A stretch of DNA of 64,000 nucleotides from Cochliopodium minus (Eukaryota; Discosea; Himatismenida; Cochliopodiidae). The first letter of the stretch is position 1. Each line of letters starts with the position of its first letter. Positions 11,463 to 23,185 of the stretch are shown here, piece after piece. Position numbers and translations under genes: made by a program. The notes below the pieces were generated by a model. The model was given only the letters and a program-made list of their open reading frames with translations, was not told where the DNA came from and did no database searches. Where the stretch lies: assembly GCA_024220525.1 (NCBI GenBank), contig JAMYWO010000031.1, forward strand, positions 1-64,000, read 5' to 3'.

Positions 11463-12590
11463 TTAATAAATTTTCTCCAACAATGAATCTAGATTGTGAA
11501 ATTGATCTTCCAAGATTCGAATATCTTTGATGAAAGAAAAAATAAAGTGGGGTTTGTTTTTATCATCACAATAAATGGTTGTGATCATGTCAACAGATAA
11601 AATCAATCCGAGAGCATGTCTCCCAAAAGTCAAAACCCGAACATAATTTACTTTGTTTTGGCAAAGATCAAAGAGATTCTAATTATTTTCAGAGAATTTA
11701 AATAAAAAATTTATTAATAAATGATTTAAAATAAATAATAAATTTTTATTTCTTAATTTCTGAATTTTTTTTATATTTATAAATTGAAGGATATATAAAT
11801 ATTTCAAAGATTCTCCACTCAATAAAGATGATTTAATGAGATCTCATAACAAATTGAAAATATATAATTTTACCTTGTTAACATATTGGATCTGTTGTTC
11901 AGTGTAATTAGGAGTAAAATCATCGACGCAACGATTGATCATTTGTGAAGGGGTATATCCGAGAAAGAGGGCCATATTCTGCGAGATATCCTTGATGATT
12001 AGATTCTTATTCACATTGCAATTACGATTTAGGGTTTCGGTGAAATAACCTGCATAAAACATAGTTCCTGCTTTCAAACCAACAAAAGGTAGGAAAAAGG
12101 AGGGTATGTTGGGAAACATAAATCTCTTATATTTCTCCATTATCTCCTCTTTTTGCTTCATCACTTCTAATTCCCGCTTCAATATTTCATTTTCCCTCCT
12201 CATCTCAATTATAAATTGATCTTCTACATCTTCTATCAACGATTCATATACATTTGATTCAACATAGGGATCCAAAAAGGAAAATATAGAATCATCTGCC
12301 AGATTTATTGTGGTTGTTGGTGTCTCATCATTTTGTATATTTTGTTGTATATTTATTTTTGAAGTTAATTCTTCACCATTTATTTTTATATTTGAATTGA
12401 TGTTGGGAGGTGCTGTCACCTTTTTTCTGAATTTATTTTCTACATCATAACAATCTCTGTTATATTTTTGACAATTTTTGCACGGTCTAACATTATCGCA
12501 TTTTCTCTTTGTTTTTTGACAATGAAAACAAGCTTTTCTCACCATTTTTTCTTTGAGAGATCTCTTTTTCTTTTTTTCATTTGATATCAT
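11463..12590 (-). CDS. Fungal-type Zn2Cys6 transcription factor with coiled coil and PAS domain
   Basis: Two exons, 12590-11874 and 11678-11463, spliced in phase 0 give 310 residues. A basic N-terminus leads into a binuclear zinc cluster at about residues 20-50 (CFHCQKTKRKC ... CKNCQKYNRDC, six Cys with the standard spacing). A low-complexity linker, a short coiled coil (MRRENEILKRELEVMKQKEE) and a PAS-like domain follow. The PAS domain spans the intron: FLGYTPSQMINRCVDDF before it and VRVLTFGRHALGLILSVD after it. The order Zn2Cys6-coil-PAS resembles fungal Ert1/AcuK-type regulators of gluconeogenesis. This class is abundant in fungi and sparse in amoeboid protists, so target and signal are open. 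The second exon lies outside the longest ORF and completes the PAS fold. Confidence 0.85.
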
Positions 12591-13028
12591 CTCTTGTATG
12601 TCTTCTCCTTTAAACCAGAATTTTTTTTATAATTTTTTTTTATTTTGAATTTAAGCATAGGGAAAATAAATATCCTATTTTTGAGTCTCTGAATTCAATC
12701 ATTTCTTCCCATAATTTTCTTATACCAAGGTAAAAGAAATTTGATCATAAAAATTCAAATGTTTTTGAAATTTCATTGTTTTGTATTTTGACAAAAATAC
12801 AAATTAATTTAAATATTCAGCTTTTTATCAGAAAGATTATTTGACATTTATAAAATAAAGCTCCATCTTTGAAAAGCTCTGTTTAGTATTTAGTGAGAAT
12901 AAAAGTGATCTCAATTCTTCACAACTTAAATCACCAGATAGAACATGTTTTTATTTTTAATTTTTATCAAAAATTATGAAAGAAACAGATTGAAAGCAAA
13001 TGAAATTTAATCACGAAAAAAAAAGAAA
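12591..13028. promoter_or_regulatory. Divergent spacer between transcription factor and ankyrin gene
   Basis: 438 AT-rich bases, outward-facing genes on both sides. No motif recognised apart from an A-rich tract just before the ankyrin start. Confidence 0.3.
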
Positions 13029-14602
13029 ATGGAGGAGAGAATAAAAGAAATAATAAAGAATAGAGGAGATCCCAATCAATTATTAAATAAAGAGAATGTT
13101 GTTAATCTTCCTTTGAATTATCTTTTAAATTCTTTCACTCCTCTCGATCTTGAATCAATAAAAGAATTGATAAAAATGAAAGCAAACACAAATGCTGCAG
13201 ATGGAATGAGAAAGACACCATTACAAAAACTGTGCGAGAATAAAACTTTATATATGTCAAATAAAGAGGATTATTTCGGGGTGTTGAAATTATTGATTGA
13301 AAATGATGCAGATACCAATTTAAAATCTCTGAGTAATTATCACGGAGATACCGCCCTCCTTCTTTTGATAAATAATTTGGGATCGATAGAAATAGTGAAA
13401 TATCTGGTCGATAAAAAATCAGATCTCAATCAAAAAAACAAGAGTGGAATGACCCCATTTCTGAAATTTTGTTCATCATCTTTGGATTTACAAGAGATAA
13501 AAAAACTTGTTGAATACAAAGCGGATGTTAATATGGTTGATGGGAATGAAAATTCTCCATTACGAATCATCCTTGAAAATCCAGTTTTCAATTACGAAAT
13601 AATCAAGTATTTCATCGAAAATAAACTTCCACTTGATGATGGGAACATATTCAGAGATACTTCACTCCATTTGTTATGCAAAAATAGGGCCATAACTCCA
13701 GAAATGATCAAGTATTTCATCGAAAACAAATCGGAAGTGAATACCTATGGGGAATACAACAGATTGGCAATAAATGTGCTTTGTAGGAATCCTTCCTTCA
13801 ATTTGGAAATGATAAAAGTGTTGGTAGAAAACAAAGTGGATGTAAACCTACTGGCGAACGCGGTAACAATGCTTTAAACCTTGCTTGCAAAAATAGGAAT
13901 ATAAACTTTGACATTTTGAAATACTTGGTCGATATCAAAATGGATGTTAACTGCAAAAACACTTATTCTGAGACCAATCCTCTTCTCAGATTGTGCGTAA
14001 ACAAGAAATTTTCGCTCGAAATGGTGAAATATTTGGTGGAGAATAAAAGTGATGTAAATTATTCAGATCCCAAATTACCAGAAAGAACTTGCTTTTATTT
14101 TTCTGTTTTAAACAAAAATGTTACTCCTGGCATCCTCAAATATTTGATTGAAAGTAAATCAAATTTATTCACGAAAGGAAACAAAGTTGTATTCAAAAAA
14201 GATAGATCTCATTCAATTTCAGAAGAAACTTTGATAACACTCCTTTCTCACCAAAGAACTCACTTTAAATTGGGTTTGATAAAAGTAAAAGAGAACATTG
14301 CAACATTGTTTTCAGATTTTAAAAGTGGAAGGTTGTGGAATGCGAAAAGAAACAAATTTTTTTCACAAACTGATCAAAATTTCGTCTTCATCGTGTTTCT
14401 GTGTTTTAAATTGTTTTCAAAAACTATGAAACAAATAATTCCAAAACCTCTCATTTTTCTTATCATTCAATCCACATTTACTTTTGATGAAAAAATGAGA
14501 AACTATGAACACATCTTTAAGGAAGAAGGCCAACTTATAGATTCTGATGATGAAGAGGACAGTTTTTCGTATAATTTATTGGATAGTGATGAATTATTAT
14601 AA
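13029..14602 (+). CDS. Ankyrin-repeat protein with C-terminal WS/PK-type box (one frameshift)
   Basis: An intronless ankyrin protein of about 520 residues. Around twelve repeats follow the pattern (I/L)xKYLVENKxDVN...TPLxxLC, from about residue 30 to 400. Frame 1 (13029-13877) ends early at 13877, but the next frame resumes the repeat immediately (GNNALNLACKN) and runs to 14602, so a single-base shift lies near 13853-13860. This is either an assembly indel or a fresh lesion. The C-terminal region carries DFKSGRLWNAKRNKFFS...IPKPLIFLII, matching the tails of the 62-kb ankyrin and 9.5-kb RCC1 proteins, and ends in an acidic Ser/Asp/Glu tail. A protein-interaction adaptor role is likely. Confidence 0.8.
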
Positions 14603-14648
14603 ATTGATTTTAAAATGGATTGAAATAAAAAATAAATTGGATAAACTT

Positions 14649-17358
14649 TTAATTGGCTTTTTTATCTTTTTTATTTTTGTTGTTCTCGTTGTTGCCTTTA
14701 ATATCATTTGATCTCTTCTTATTGAATCGATTCTCAAACAAAGTTCTCTTCTCGGACAAATCCTCCTTAAGAAAGTCCAAGAAAATCTTCTCATAATTCT
14801 TGTCCTCGATGCTGAGAACACTGAAAATCTTATGTACAAAAGAATAAGTCTCCAAGTTGATGTTATACTCCATCTCCAACAACCTGAAGTTCTGGACCAA
14901 CAAGCCGATCTGTTTGCGGAGAGAATTGATTTCGTCAGCAAGCGTCTGTTTGATCTCGTTGAGATTTTCAATCTTCTTGGTGTCGTTTCCAAAATTCTTG
15001 AGGGAGTCCACTCGATAAGAAAGAACCTTGCTCTCATTCCTGACTTTGTTCTCATTCTCGGAATTTTTGTTTTTGATCTTGAGGATCACATCGATGATCT
15101 CGTCCTGCTGCTTGTTGTAGCCGTAAAACTCACACTTGAACTCAATCTTTCCCTCGTACTTGAAATCTCCGACAATCTTCATTTTCAACTCTGAATGTTT
15201 CAGGGTGCTGTGAAAGAGATGTTCGTTGTTTCTCCAGTCGTCAAACTTGATGAATCTCCTTTCCTTTTCGTTGTTGCTGTGTATTTCCACTTCGACGTTG
15301 CAGCCCTTTCTCTCGGTCACTTTGACGTCGGTGATGGTCTTTTTCCTGTTGGACTTGTGGTGCAGCTGGTCGGCCACGAAGATCACTTCTTCGTTGATGC
15401 AGTATCTTGCGTTGAAGTTGATTCTGCACATTTCTTCGACTGCCTCTATTGTGAATGTTCCTGATTCTTTAATTGAGTGTTCCTATAAAAAAATCTTATT
15501 CAAAAAATAATTCAAAGAAAAAAATCTAATAAAGATTTAAAAACATTTATAAATAAAAATTAAAAAAATTAAAAACATTTTATAAAGATCAAACAAAAAA
15601 TAATGAAGATGAAAAATAATAAAAACAAATTGAATAAAATAATTTTTAATTAATTAATAATATAATTTAAAATAATTTAAAAAAATTAGATACTTTGAAC
15701 AATTTGAAGTCACTGATATAGCTGTTATATTTGGCGAGCTTTTGTTTATAATCCTCCCTCTCCAACCTGAGTTTATCAGTGTCCTCGCTGTTTCCGCCAA
15801 ACAAATTGGAGAAAAAGCCGTTGTTGGAAGCCTTCGGCTCAACGGGAAGTTTGGTGATGAACTCGGGAAACTTCTGGTCAAAAGTCTTGGAGATAGTTTT
15901 CATGACATAAGTGCTTTCATCCTTCTCCAAATTCTCGAGCCTCTTTCTGTTGAACTCGTTCTCCTCCTTCATCCTTTTGATCTCTTGCTCGGCGATTTCA
16001 ATACACACATTGATCTTCTCCTTGTACTCGAGCTTGGTCTTCTCGGCGAGGAAGTAGACGTCCTTGTTGAGCTGCTCAAAGTCCGAGAGCTTCTTGGTGT
16101 AGCTCCTTTCGGTCTCTTCCACTTCCAACTTGCCTTGTTCCAGTCCCATTTTGATGAGAAAAAAGTCTTCGACCACGCACTTCATGATCTTCTTGAACTT
16201 TGAAAAGGTCATCTCGTCATAAAAGCCAAAGTTGAATCCTTGGTAGATTTTGTTCTTATTGGAAGACGTTTTGATTTGGCTGAGGAGCTCCTTTCTTGAG
16301 TTTTCGTTGGTGACGTCGCAGATCACTACATTTCTCTCCGAGTTCTTTACGACACTCGAAATGGTGAGTAGACTGGCCTTTTTGTCGTCCGTTTTGGAGA
16401 CTCCGTACGAGTTTTCTATTTCTTCTCTGAGTTGCGACTCTATTATCTGGAGCTTTTTCAAGAGATCTGTCTTTGCAAGTTTTTTGGGTGCTTTTGTTAC
16501 GACGAAAATCAGATTTTCAAAATTTTTCTCTTGTTGCAAGATTTTCCCCACTCTACAAGTGACTGTTCTCAAATGAAGAAATCCTGAATCCAAAAAGATA
16601 TCCGAGTAGGAGCATACCAGAAAGATGTTGCATATCTTTGGAGGATTCGTTTGATTGAATACGAACAAAGGACTCACAGAGATGCATATCCCTTCCTCGT
16701 TTTCTCTTGTGTCATCGAAACCTGGCATATCTATTATGCTGTATGGGAGATTATCTCCCTTACATACTGTTGGATATAATGTGCAAGATGCTTGTGAATT
16801 TCCAACCAATGTATGTTCTTTCATACTATTCTTTTTTGGTTTGATCATCTCTGTATTCTCTGTTGTGATATATTCATATGTTGTACCCAGCAGATAATTC
16901 GTCAATGTACTTTTCCCCCTTTGTGTTTGTCCAAATATCAGTATCACCTTCTTTGTTGTAGATTCTATATTGTTCATTCCTTCATCCAATAGGCTCAATA
17001 CTCTATTTATCGATATTTTCTTCTCATTCCCTATTTTATTCTGCCATTTCAATCTGGATTGGAGATATATCTTCATTTTGCTCAATTTCTTTGATTCTTT
17101 CTCTCCCAGCTTTTCATTTTCTCTATTGGCTATAATTTTCAGTGCCATTTCCATCTGGGAATCAAATCCTATCAGTATCTTCAAAAATTTGAATTTCATT
17201 TCGTTTATTGCCCTTCCCACATTGATATCAAGCATCTCTTTGAATTTCACAATGTTGCTATTCTGCTTGATTTTATTTAGGCAATCATTCATTTTCCCAT
17301 AGTTTTTTGTATTGATTAATTGCTCAAATAATTCCAAATAAGATGATAAAATACTCAT
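14649..17358 (-). CDS. Large AIG1/septin-like P-loop GTPase with long coiled coil
   Basis: Two exons, 17358-15694 and 15482-14649, spliced in phase 0 across a 211-base GTATCT...ATAG intron, give 832 residues. The G domain sits at about residues 135-350: P-loop GQTQRGKST, switch II DMPGFDD, and a G4-like VVTKAPK in which the usual TKxD aspartate is absent. Residues 390-500 are rich in Glu/Lys and predicted coiled coil (KLSDFEQLNKDVYFLAEKTK). The second exon adds a beta-rich part followed by another coiled coil (ENLNEIKQTLADEINSLR) and a Lys/Asn tail. The layout resembles AIG1/GIMAP-like or 50S-binding (MMR_HSR1) GTPases seen in expanded families of amoebae. No transmembrane helix. Codons change from A-ending to G/C-ending along the gene. 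Confidence 0.82.
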
Positions 17359-17600
17359 TTTTTTTTTAATTTTATTTTTGGTGAATTATTTCTAACAATA
17401 CTTTCCCAATTTGAGTAATTTATCAATTTATCATTTAATATTCAAACATTGGCGGGAATAAATTCAAGTACGATTTTTTTTGGACAATGTGAACTTTTGT
17501 ATCAAAGCGATCTCTATTTTATTTTTGCAGCTTCAACACTAACAAACTAAAATCCAACAATTCTATCTTTAAAAAATTTAAAAAAAAAAAAAAGAAGAAA
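17359..17600. promoter_or_regulatory. Divergent spacer
   Basis: 242 bases between a minus-strand GTPase and a plus-strand membrane protein gene. AT-rich with an A-tract directly upstream of the plus-strand start. No specific motif. Confidence 0.3.
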
Positions 17601-18707
17601 ATGAATAATAGCAATTATAGACCATTTAATGTAAATAATGAAGTTGAATTACAGCTGCATCCTTCTGAAAATTCTGGTAAATTCTTTATTCTTAAATATC
17701 ACAAAAAATAACAATTATTATAAGATTTGGGAAGATTGCCACAATCAAATCCCTTCATAGAGAATATATCAAGTCAAGATCAAGAAATTTTGAAATTGGA
17801 AAAATACTATCAAATTATGAGTTTTTTTTTCTATTTCTTTGCTGGATTTGAACTATTGGCATTTGTAAAAACAAATATTGAGCTTAAATAAGATTATTTT
17901 TGTTATTACACTTGATTTCAACCTTAAAATATATAATTATTATTCAATTATTATAAAGAAATATATATTAATGAAATATACTAATCTAAATACAAATTTA
18001 AAAAGATTTGGTTTGGTTTATCTGGTGCATGGTTTTATTTGATTGGGATTCCTCTTCTTGTCATTGGTATGATGGGAGCAAAAATGAAAAACAGATCAAT
18101 GCTCTTAGTATTTTCAATTTTCCACGGCTTGATCGCAGCATTTTTCTTCATATTGGTCGTTATAGTATTGTCATCCAGCACGAGCAATAAATATAAAAGT
18201 TTGATCCTGTCAGTAGTTGCAATCATCTTTTTTTTTCTTTTGTGCACAACAGTATTCTCATTTTTGTTGCTAAGAACACTCCATTCACTCTTTATTCTTG
18301 CACCAAACTACGAAACTCAAATCAGAGATGTTCATCAAAATGCAAACATCGTGCAAAACAACTATCCTCAAAATTATCACGTACAGATGCAAAATCAACA
18401 AGTCCCTCTTCAAAATTTTCCAGTACAAAACTATCCTGTACAAAATTATCCTGTACAAAACTACCCTGTACAAAACATAGGATATCCTCAAACCCAAAAT
18501 TATCCTGTGCAAAACTTTCCTGTACAAAACTACCCTGTTCAAAACTACCCTGTTCAAAATTTGGGTTATCCTCAAATGAACAACGTTCCTGTCCAAGGTT
18601 ACTCGATGCAACCTCCTAACAATGTTTATGTTGTGCAAAACAACCCTCCTCTTTCTAACGACAACAATAATAATGAGGAGACTCTTGTTGATTTGAAAAA
18701 TAATTAA
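17601..18707 (+). CDS. Four-helix membrane protein with PVQNY repeats, copy 1
   Basis: Three exons, 17601-17676, 17725-17864 and 18006-18707, give 305 residues. A hydrophilic N-terminus ends in SSQDQEILKLEKYYQ. Four hydrophobic segments follow: SFFFYFFAGFELLAF, WFYLIGIPLLVIGMM, a helix around LIAAFFFILVVIVL, and one around VVAIIFFFLLCTTVFSFLLL. The cytosolic tail begins APNYETQIRDVHQNAN and contains about ten copies of the pentapeptide PVQNY or variants, then an Asn/Glu-rich end. The layout recalls tetraspan adaptor proteins with Pro/Gln-rich tails. I do not recognise the family. It is the first of a tandem pair; copy 2 starts 181 bases downstream. Confidence 0.82.
18400..18600 (+). repeat. 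PVQNY-coding tandem repeat, copy 1
   Basis: Short direct repeats of a 15-base unit (approximately CCTGTACAAAACTAT) code for the PVQNY pentapeptide. The same array, slightly shorter, lies at 19680-19830 in the neighbouring gene. From the array to the stop codon the two genes are nearly identical in DNA. Confidence 0.8.
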
Positions 18708-18888
18708 TTTTTGTTCAATTAAATAACTCGTCCAATTTAATTTTGTTATTCAATTTCCTATTAATTTAATTAATCCAAATGTACTTAAACACTCAAACAA
18801 CTTGGTTTATTTAGATGTTGAACTATTCAATGAAATATTAAATGATAAATAAAATATATTTAATTAAAAAAAATTGAAAAGGCTGAAA

Positions 18889-19945
18889 ATGAATGATTAT
18901 AGACCATTGAGTGTAAATAACGATGATGATGATGATCAGTTACAATTGAATGATGAATTACAATTGCATCCTTCTGAAAATTCTGGTAAATTCTTTATTC
19001 TTAAATATCACAAAAAATAACAATTATTGTAAGATTTGGGAAGATTGCCACAATCAAATCCCTTTGTTCAACATCTATCAAGTCAAGATCAAGAAATTTT
19101 GAAATTGGAAAAATACTATCAAATTTCCAGCTTCATCTTCTATTTCTTATCTGGATTCGAACTCATGATATTTGTAAAAAATACTTCTTTTCAAAATCTA
19201 TCGCATTCATTGAACATCTATTATTTTAATTTCATTTAACCCATCCTTAAAATTTAACCTAATATTAATCAAAATAAAATAGACATGGTTCACTTTATCT
19301 GGAGGATGGCTCTATTTGTTTTGTATTCCCCTTCTTGTTATGGGAATGATTGCAATTAAAAGGAAAAACAGATCGATGATATTGATATTCGGCATATTCC
19401 ACACGATCATCACAACATTCTTCTTGGGCCTTATGGTATTAGCATACAAAAGAATGAATGTAGGTAGAGAAATAATGATGATTATCATTGCAATCTTCCT
19501 CATTCTCTTATCCACCACCGTATTCGCATTTTTATTGCTTAAATTGCTCAGCGCGCTCTTGACTCTTGCACCAAACTACGAAACCCAAATCAGAGATGTC
19601 CATCAAAATGCAAACATCGTGCAAAACAACTATCCTCAACATCATCACATACAAATGCAAAACCAACCACATCATAGCCAAAATTATCCTGTGCAAAACT
19701 ATCCTGTCCAAAACATAGGATATCCTCAAACCCAAAATTATCCTGTGCAAAACTATCCTGTACAAAACTACCCTGTTCAAAACTACCCTGTTCAAAATTT
19801 GGGTTATCCTCAAATGAACAACGTTCCTGTCCAAGGTTACTCGATGCAACCTCCTAACAATGTTTATGTTGTGCAAAACAACCCTCCTCTTTCTAACGAC
19901 AACAATAATAATGAGGAGACTCTTGTTGATTTGAAAAATAATTAA
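18889..19945 (+). CDS. Four-helix membrane protein with PVQNY repeats, copy 2
   Basis: Tandem paralogue of the gene at 17601. Exons 18889-18985, 19034-19173 and 19283-19945 give 299 residues, with introns in the same positions and phases. Intron 1 is almost identical in the two copies (both begin GTAAATTCTTTATTC), whereas the four-helix part has diverged (WLYLFCIPLLVMGMI, FHTIITTFFLGLMVLAY). The tail from APNYETQIRDVHQNAN to the stop is close to identical. The N-terminus has an Asp-rich insert (NDDDDDQ). The mosaic of near-identical and diverged blocks points to recent gene conversion in the 3' part. Confidence 0.82.
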
Positions 19946-20232
19946 TTTTTTTAGATCAATTAAATAACTTTGTTCAAATTTAAATTAATTTTGTTATTCA
20001 AAAATTTGAAAGAATTCAATTTCTATATTATCAAAATTTCAGATAAAATAGTGATATACTTTTATGAAAGAAATATCAAATCGGAAATAATAATTTATTT
20101 CATAATCATGAAGTTGATGATTCTAATAGATGTGATTGTGAGTAACGTGTCATTATTAAATAATTTTCTCAGTTCCCTTTTAATTTTATATAAATTATAA
20201 AAAAATTGGCCAATTCACATTCAAGGCAAACT

Positions 20233-22912
20233 ATGATTAAGCAAAAATTAATAGCTATCTCGCTATTTATGATAATTTTGCTTTATTTATTCATCACTCT
20301 ATTTATCACAAAAAAAACGAATTTACTTGATCAAAAAATAAAGGAAGTGATTAATGAAGATAAATCTTTAAAGCCAGTTTATATAAGAGATGTGATAATA
20401 GATAATGAATTACAGAACACATCTGAATTTAATTGGGTAAAAAAAAAAAATGATAAAGCTTGAGAATTTATTGACCAATATATTATATGACAAAACAAAC
20501 TAAAGATATCAAATTTTGGGGGAACAAATATAGAATTATCTGAAAATGATAGGGATATTGAGGAATTTATAAATAAAATTAAGCGAATAAAATTTCATGG
20601 AATGGTGATTAATGTGATAGTGGCAAATGAGTTAAGTGAGAATCTCAATAGTCTGATCCATTCGTTGAATGTGTATGGATATCCCTTCATATTGATAGGG
20701 ATGGGAGAAGAATTGGAGGGGAGGGCATCGAAAATGATAAAAGTGAGGGATTTGGTGAGAAAATTGAAAAGCAATTCAAAGGATTATGGAATCAGCAATA
20801 AATTGATAGATGAATTGCTCATCTTGAGCACAAATGAAGATTCATTGGCGATAGATTATCCCTATGAAATATCATCATTGTATCAGAGACAATTTGGGAA
20901 GGATAGTATCGTGTTCATGGCAGATAAAGATTGCAAAGCAGGAAAATCATTGGAGAATCAATTTCCACCCTCACCAACCTTCCTCAGATATCCAAATTCA
21001 AAGGTATTCATGGGGCCATTGAACCAAATATACAACCTGTTCCAAGAATATCCAATCCCAAACATAGATTACGATGAACAAAAGTATTACGCAGAAGCAT
21101 TCCTGAATGGAAGATTCCAAATGAAGATCGATTACAAGAAAAAGATCTTTGGACCTCTTTCAGGATTCTCCCGCTTCGAAGATCACTACATGATACAAAA
21201 AAAGCCGGTGCGTTATAGACTAAGATCCAAAGTTTTGATAGAGAGTCTCCACAGATCATCAAACCCCTATATAATAAGCGGAGAAGGACCCGTAGGATCC
21301 TACCCCAGATCTTTTTTGAAGATGCTGCACAACTTTTTTCCTTCAGTAAAGTCATCCCCCGCACCTTACCTCCTCCCTCCCACTTTCAACACTTCGTTGA
21401 CTTATTTTGACGACAAAACGGTTCTTTTCGCAATTTTTCTGCACGACGACTTTCCCTTCTTGGAAGACTTCTTCAAGCACGTTTTCCGCTTCGATTTCGA
21501 CAAGAAGAACATAGTGCTTTATATCAACTTTCAATACGAGGGCAAAGGAAGGAACCAAATCCACAACTTGATCGACGAGCTCAAGAAGAACGACATGTAC
21601 AGAGATGTCATCGTCAAATACGAGCCTGTTTTGAAAATCGCCAAAAAGAATGCGATTTACGCCACTTTGGAAAACAACTGTGACTATTATTTCACTACGG
21701 ACTCCATCCTTTATCCCCAAACTCTCAACACTTTGATTGCAGAAGATAAGCCTTTCGTCGCTCCTTTGTTGCGGAAACATTCCGAACTTTTCTCCAACTT
21801 TTGGGGCGTTGTTGGGAGACGTACTGGAAATTTCAAGGACTATCCCGTTTACAACGAGATTGTTTTAGGTGAAAAAAGAGGTATTTTTTCTGTGGCAGCT
21901 CTTTGGGTAAATCAACTAAATTTGGTTCTTAAATTATTTTTAAATCATTTCTTTTAAATCATTTTTAAAAAAAAATTATAAATTTGGATATCTATTCGTA
22001 TTATTGTTCAATATTTTTTATCTTTATTCAATTTTTTTTTTTGAAATCGAAATTTTTTTTGATTAAAATTTGAAGGGAACTTTTTTGATCAAAGCTACTG
22101 AAATTCCGGATAAGTTTGGTTTGTACATTCAAAGTACCAAGACTCTTGACAAATTAGCTCCGTTCAGCGCTCTTTTGAAGAAGCAAGAGACTGAAGAATG
22201 GTACATCGACATTTTGTTCAGTTTCAAATCCTCCGCCTATTACAACATTTACGTTGTGAATCGTCAAGAATATGGACATTTAATAGAAAGAGGTAAAAAA
22301 TAAAAATAAATCAAATTAAATATTAAAACATTCAATATTCTTAATGTTTTATTTTCCTTTTTTTTTTTATCAAAATTTATTTATTGAATAGAAATTAAAA
22401 AAACATCTGGAAAAGATGTTGTGGACATTTTCTTGTACGAGGAAAACAGCCACTTCTGGAGAAAAAAGTATTTTGACAAGGAGTTCCTCGACGTCATAGA
22501 AAACAAGGCTCCCAAGTACACGGGATCCTCCAAGTCCTTCGACCGCCAGTGCAACCACTACTCCTGGAAGTTCTTCAAGAGGCAGTTCACCGATGACCTT
22601 CTCTCGGAGGTCAGCACTGATTTCAAAGACTTTCACTCCGTTTGGGATTCCTTCATGGAACATCTTAACAGTATTTCCGGTTATGAGAAACTTGACGCTT
22701 ACATTTTGTTTTATGGCAACAAATACACTTTGGAACTTAATGACGGCCGTTCTGCCTTTGTTTTTCCTCTTTCTTCAGAGCTTTCTCAGGGTAATTGCAC
22801 TTTGCATGCTGGCCACGGCTATTTTTACGATGATCCTGGCAAGATCCCTTTTCTGGGCAACGGGACCAAGACTTTCGCTTTTGTTGTTGAGTATTTGCCT
22901 CTTGACAACTAA
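20233..22912 (+). CDS. PLOD-like (procollagen lysyl hydroxylase/glucosyltransferase) protein
   Basis: Four exons, 20233-20436, 20506-21906, 22076-22292 and 22392-22912, give 780 residues. An N-terminal anchor helix (ISLFMIILLYLFITLF) marks it as a type II ER/Golgi protein. Residues 90-260 resemble the first glycosyltransferase domain of PLODs. Residues 290-480 match the second one well: NNCDYYFTTDSILYP, PFVAPLLRKHSELFSNFWG and VVNRQEYGHLIER align with human PLOD landmarks (CTYYFSVDAD, HGRLWSNFWG, NRHTLGHLL). The C-terminal part aligns with the 2-oxoglutarate dioxygenase domain. However, the region of the iron-binding HxD reads TLELNDGRSAF and that of the distal His reads GHGYFYDDPGK, so the triad seems lost. 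Collagen-like proteins, the natural substrates of this family, occur 23 kb away. Confidence 0.82.
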
Positions 22913-23185
22913 TTTTTCTTTATTTATTTTAGGGAATGTATATTAATTATTTTTTTAAAAACAAAATTAAATTCTTTCAAGTCAACCTTATTTTATTAAA
23001 GTTTACAAAATGTTTTTTTGTTTTGGTCTATTGAAAAAAAGTTTATAGTTGGAAAAAGATGGTATTAAAAAAATTTAAAAGGGGGATTCACAATTTTGGT
23101 TTGAACATTTAGAATCTTAAAACCAAACCCTTTTTGCTCAGTTTTTTTTTTTGTCAGATAATCTTGTTCTGATTAAAATAAAAAA

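Noticed and set aside
20233-22912. Giant-virus origin of the PLOD-like gene
   Set aside because: Such genes occur in giant viruses, but this one has four exons with typical local introns and local codon use; nothing viral lies around it.
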